From positions 248,001 through 312,000 of the forward strand of contig VUYT01000018.1 of assembly GCA_008802785.1 (NCBI GenBank): a stretch of DNA of 64,000 nt. Reading direction: 5' to 3'. A model generated the notes under the pieces. It worked only from the letters and a program-made list of their open reading frames with translations. It ran no database searches and had not been told where the DNA came from. Positions 63,579 through 64,000 of this stretch are shown one piece after another. Origin of the DNA: Symmetrospora coprosmae. Its lineage: Eukaryota > Basidiomycota > Cystobasidiomycetes > Symmetrosporaceae. Numbering within the stretch: position 1 is the stretch's first letter; the number at the start of each line of letters is the position of its first letter. The position numbers were made by a program, and so were the translations under genes.

Positions 63579-64000
63579 ATGAACACAATACCAAGCAACG
63601 GCTCGCTAGCAGCTACAGCAGCTGGCCCTGCTGCCGGCGCAAGATCTGCGCAGCCTCCGACGCAACAGCCACACAAGAGGGTCGGATCTTCGTCGACCTC
63701 AGGAGGGAGCGCCAACACCTTGGCGTGAGCTGCTGAGATTGCCTATGGCCTTCCTAAAGGAACCATCGACTGAGCCTGAGCTGCCACGCGCGCGACTGCT
63801 CGCCCGCAGGGATCTGCTGGCTTGCACGCGAAGATGCACGGGGACGGTCCCTCCTGCACTTGTGAGCGAGCGACCGACCGACCGACCAGGCACCCTGACT
63901 GCTCCAAGCGGCCTGATAGTTTCACTGACGCGTTGCTGCACTCTCTGTCATACAGGTCGGCTTCAGCTCGACGGTCATCGGGGACAAGCTCTATGTCTTT
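63579..64000 (+). CDS. Start of a kelch-like protein, cut by the window end
   Basis: After a CATACAG acceptor (exon from 63956) the last bases read VGFSSTVIGDKLYVF, the typical start of a kelch blade. A candidate first exon begins at the ATG 63579 (Ala/Gly/Ser/Pro-rich, 49 residues) and ends at a GTGAGC donor at 63725. The donor phase (2) does not match the kelch reading of the next exon (0), so the true first exon or donor may be different. The kelch identity rests on 15 residues only. Confidence 0.4.

Overview
The window is nuclear DNA of a compact, GC-rich fungal genome. Genes are densely packed on both strands and interrupted by many short GT-AG introns, mostly about 50-120 bases, with CTGAC/CTAAC-like branch sites. 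Several coding exons are extremely short: 9, 12, 13, 21, 22, 28, 29, 34, 36 and 37 nt. Gene content points to a basidiomycete: a basidiomycete-style F-box protein, a siderophore transporter of the SIT family, a BRCT-less fungal DNA ligase and strongly expanded low-complexity insertions. Microexon-rich, compact genes of this kind suggest Pucciniomycotina or Ustilaginomycotina, but the species cannot be fixed from sequence alone. I saw no transposon, LTR element, rDNA, tRNA or CRISPR array.

Layout, left to right (strand): coiled-coil protein, 5' cut (+); SNX3 sorting nexin (-); single-pass wall-sensor-like membrane protein (-); MPS1/TTK kinase (-); RNase H2 subunit C (+); MADS-box MCM1-like factor (-); siderophore transporter (+); BRCT-less ATP-dependent DNA ligase (-); kinesin (+); UPF2 (-); G-protein alpha subunit (-); an unusually empty 2.5 kb; ESCRT-II SNF8/VPS22 (+); a repeat-bearing orphan membrane protein (+); a disordered orphan (-); cofactor-independent phosphoglycerate mutase (-); F-box protein (-); two orphan proteins, the first with a zinc-finger-like N-terminus (+,+); RTR1/RPAP2 CTD phosphatase (-); SQS1 G-patch protein (+); DBP2 DEAD-box helicase (+); ferritin-like secreted Rds1-type protein (+); start of a kelch-like protein (+, cut by the window).

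The genes are mostly housekeeping and do not form one pathway. There are small thematic neighbourhoods: RTR1-SQS1-DBP2 (transcription and splicing RNA factors, the last two with look-alike CA-rich 5' leaders), and SNX3 plus SNF8 (endosomal sorting). Divergent pairs that share promoters are MPS1/RNH203, MCM1-like/siderophore transporter, ligase/kinesin and RTR1/SQS1.

The observations most worth a second look are these: (1) a 9-nt microexon that splits the GTP-binding P-loop of the G-alpha gene and whose skipping would stay in frame while deleting the catalytic Lys; (2) a second in-frame-skippable microexon (21 nt) in the SNX3 PX domain; (3) an orphan membrane protein with decaying copies of a TTGxGAKxxSSFTVSDL repeat and a CPICGC tail; (4) an 847-nt intron in DBP2, the longest resolved in the window, that stays open in the upstream reading frame. 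Exon borders were read by eye; where reading phases add up exactly through a gene I say so, and where they do not I say that too.
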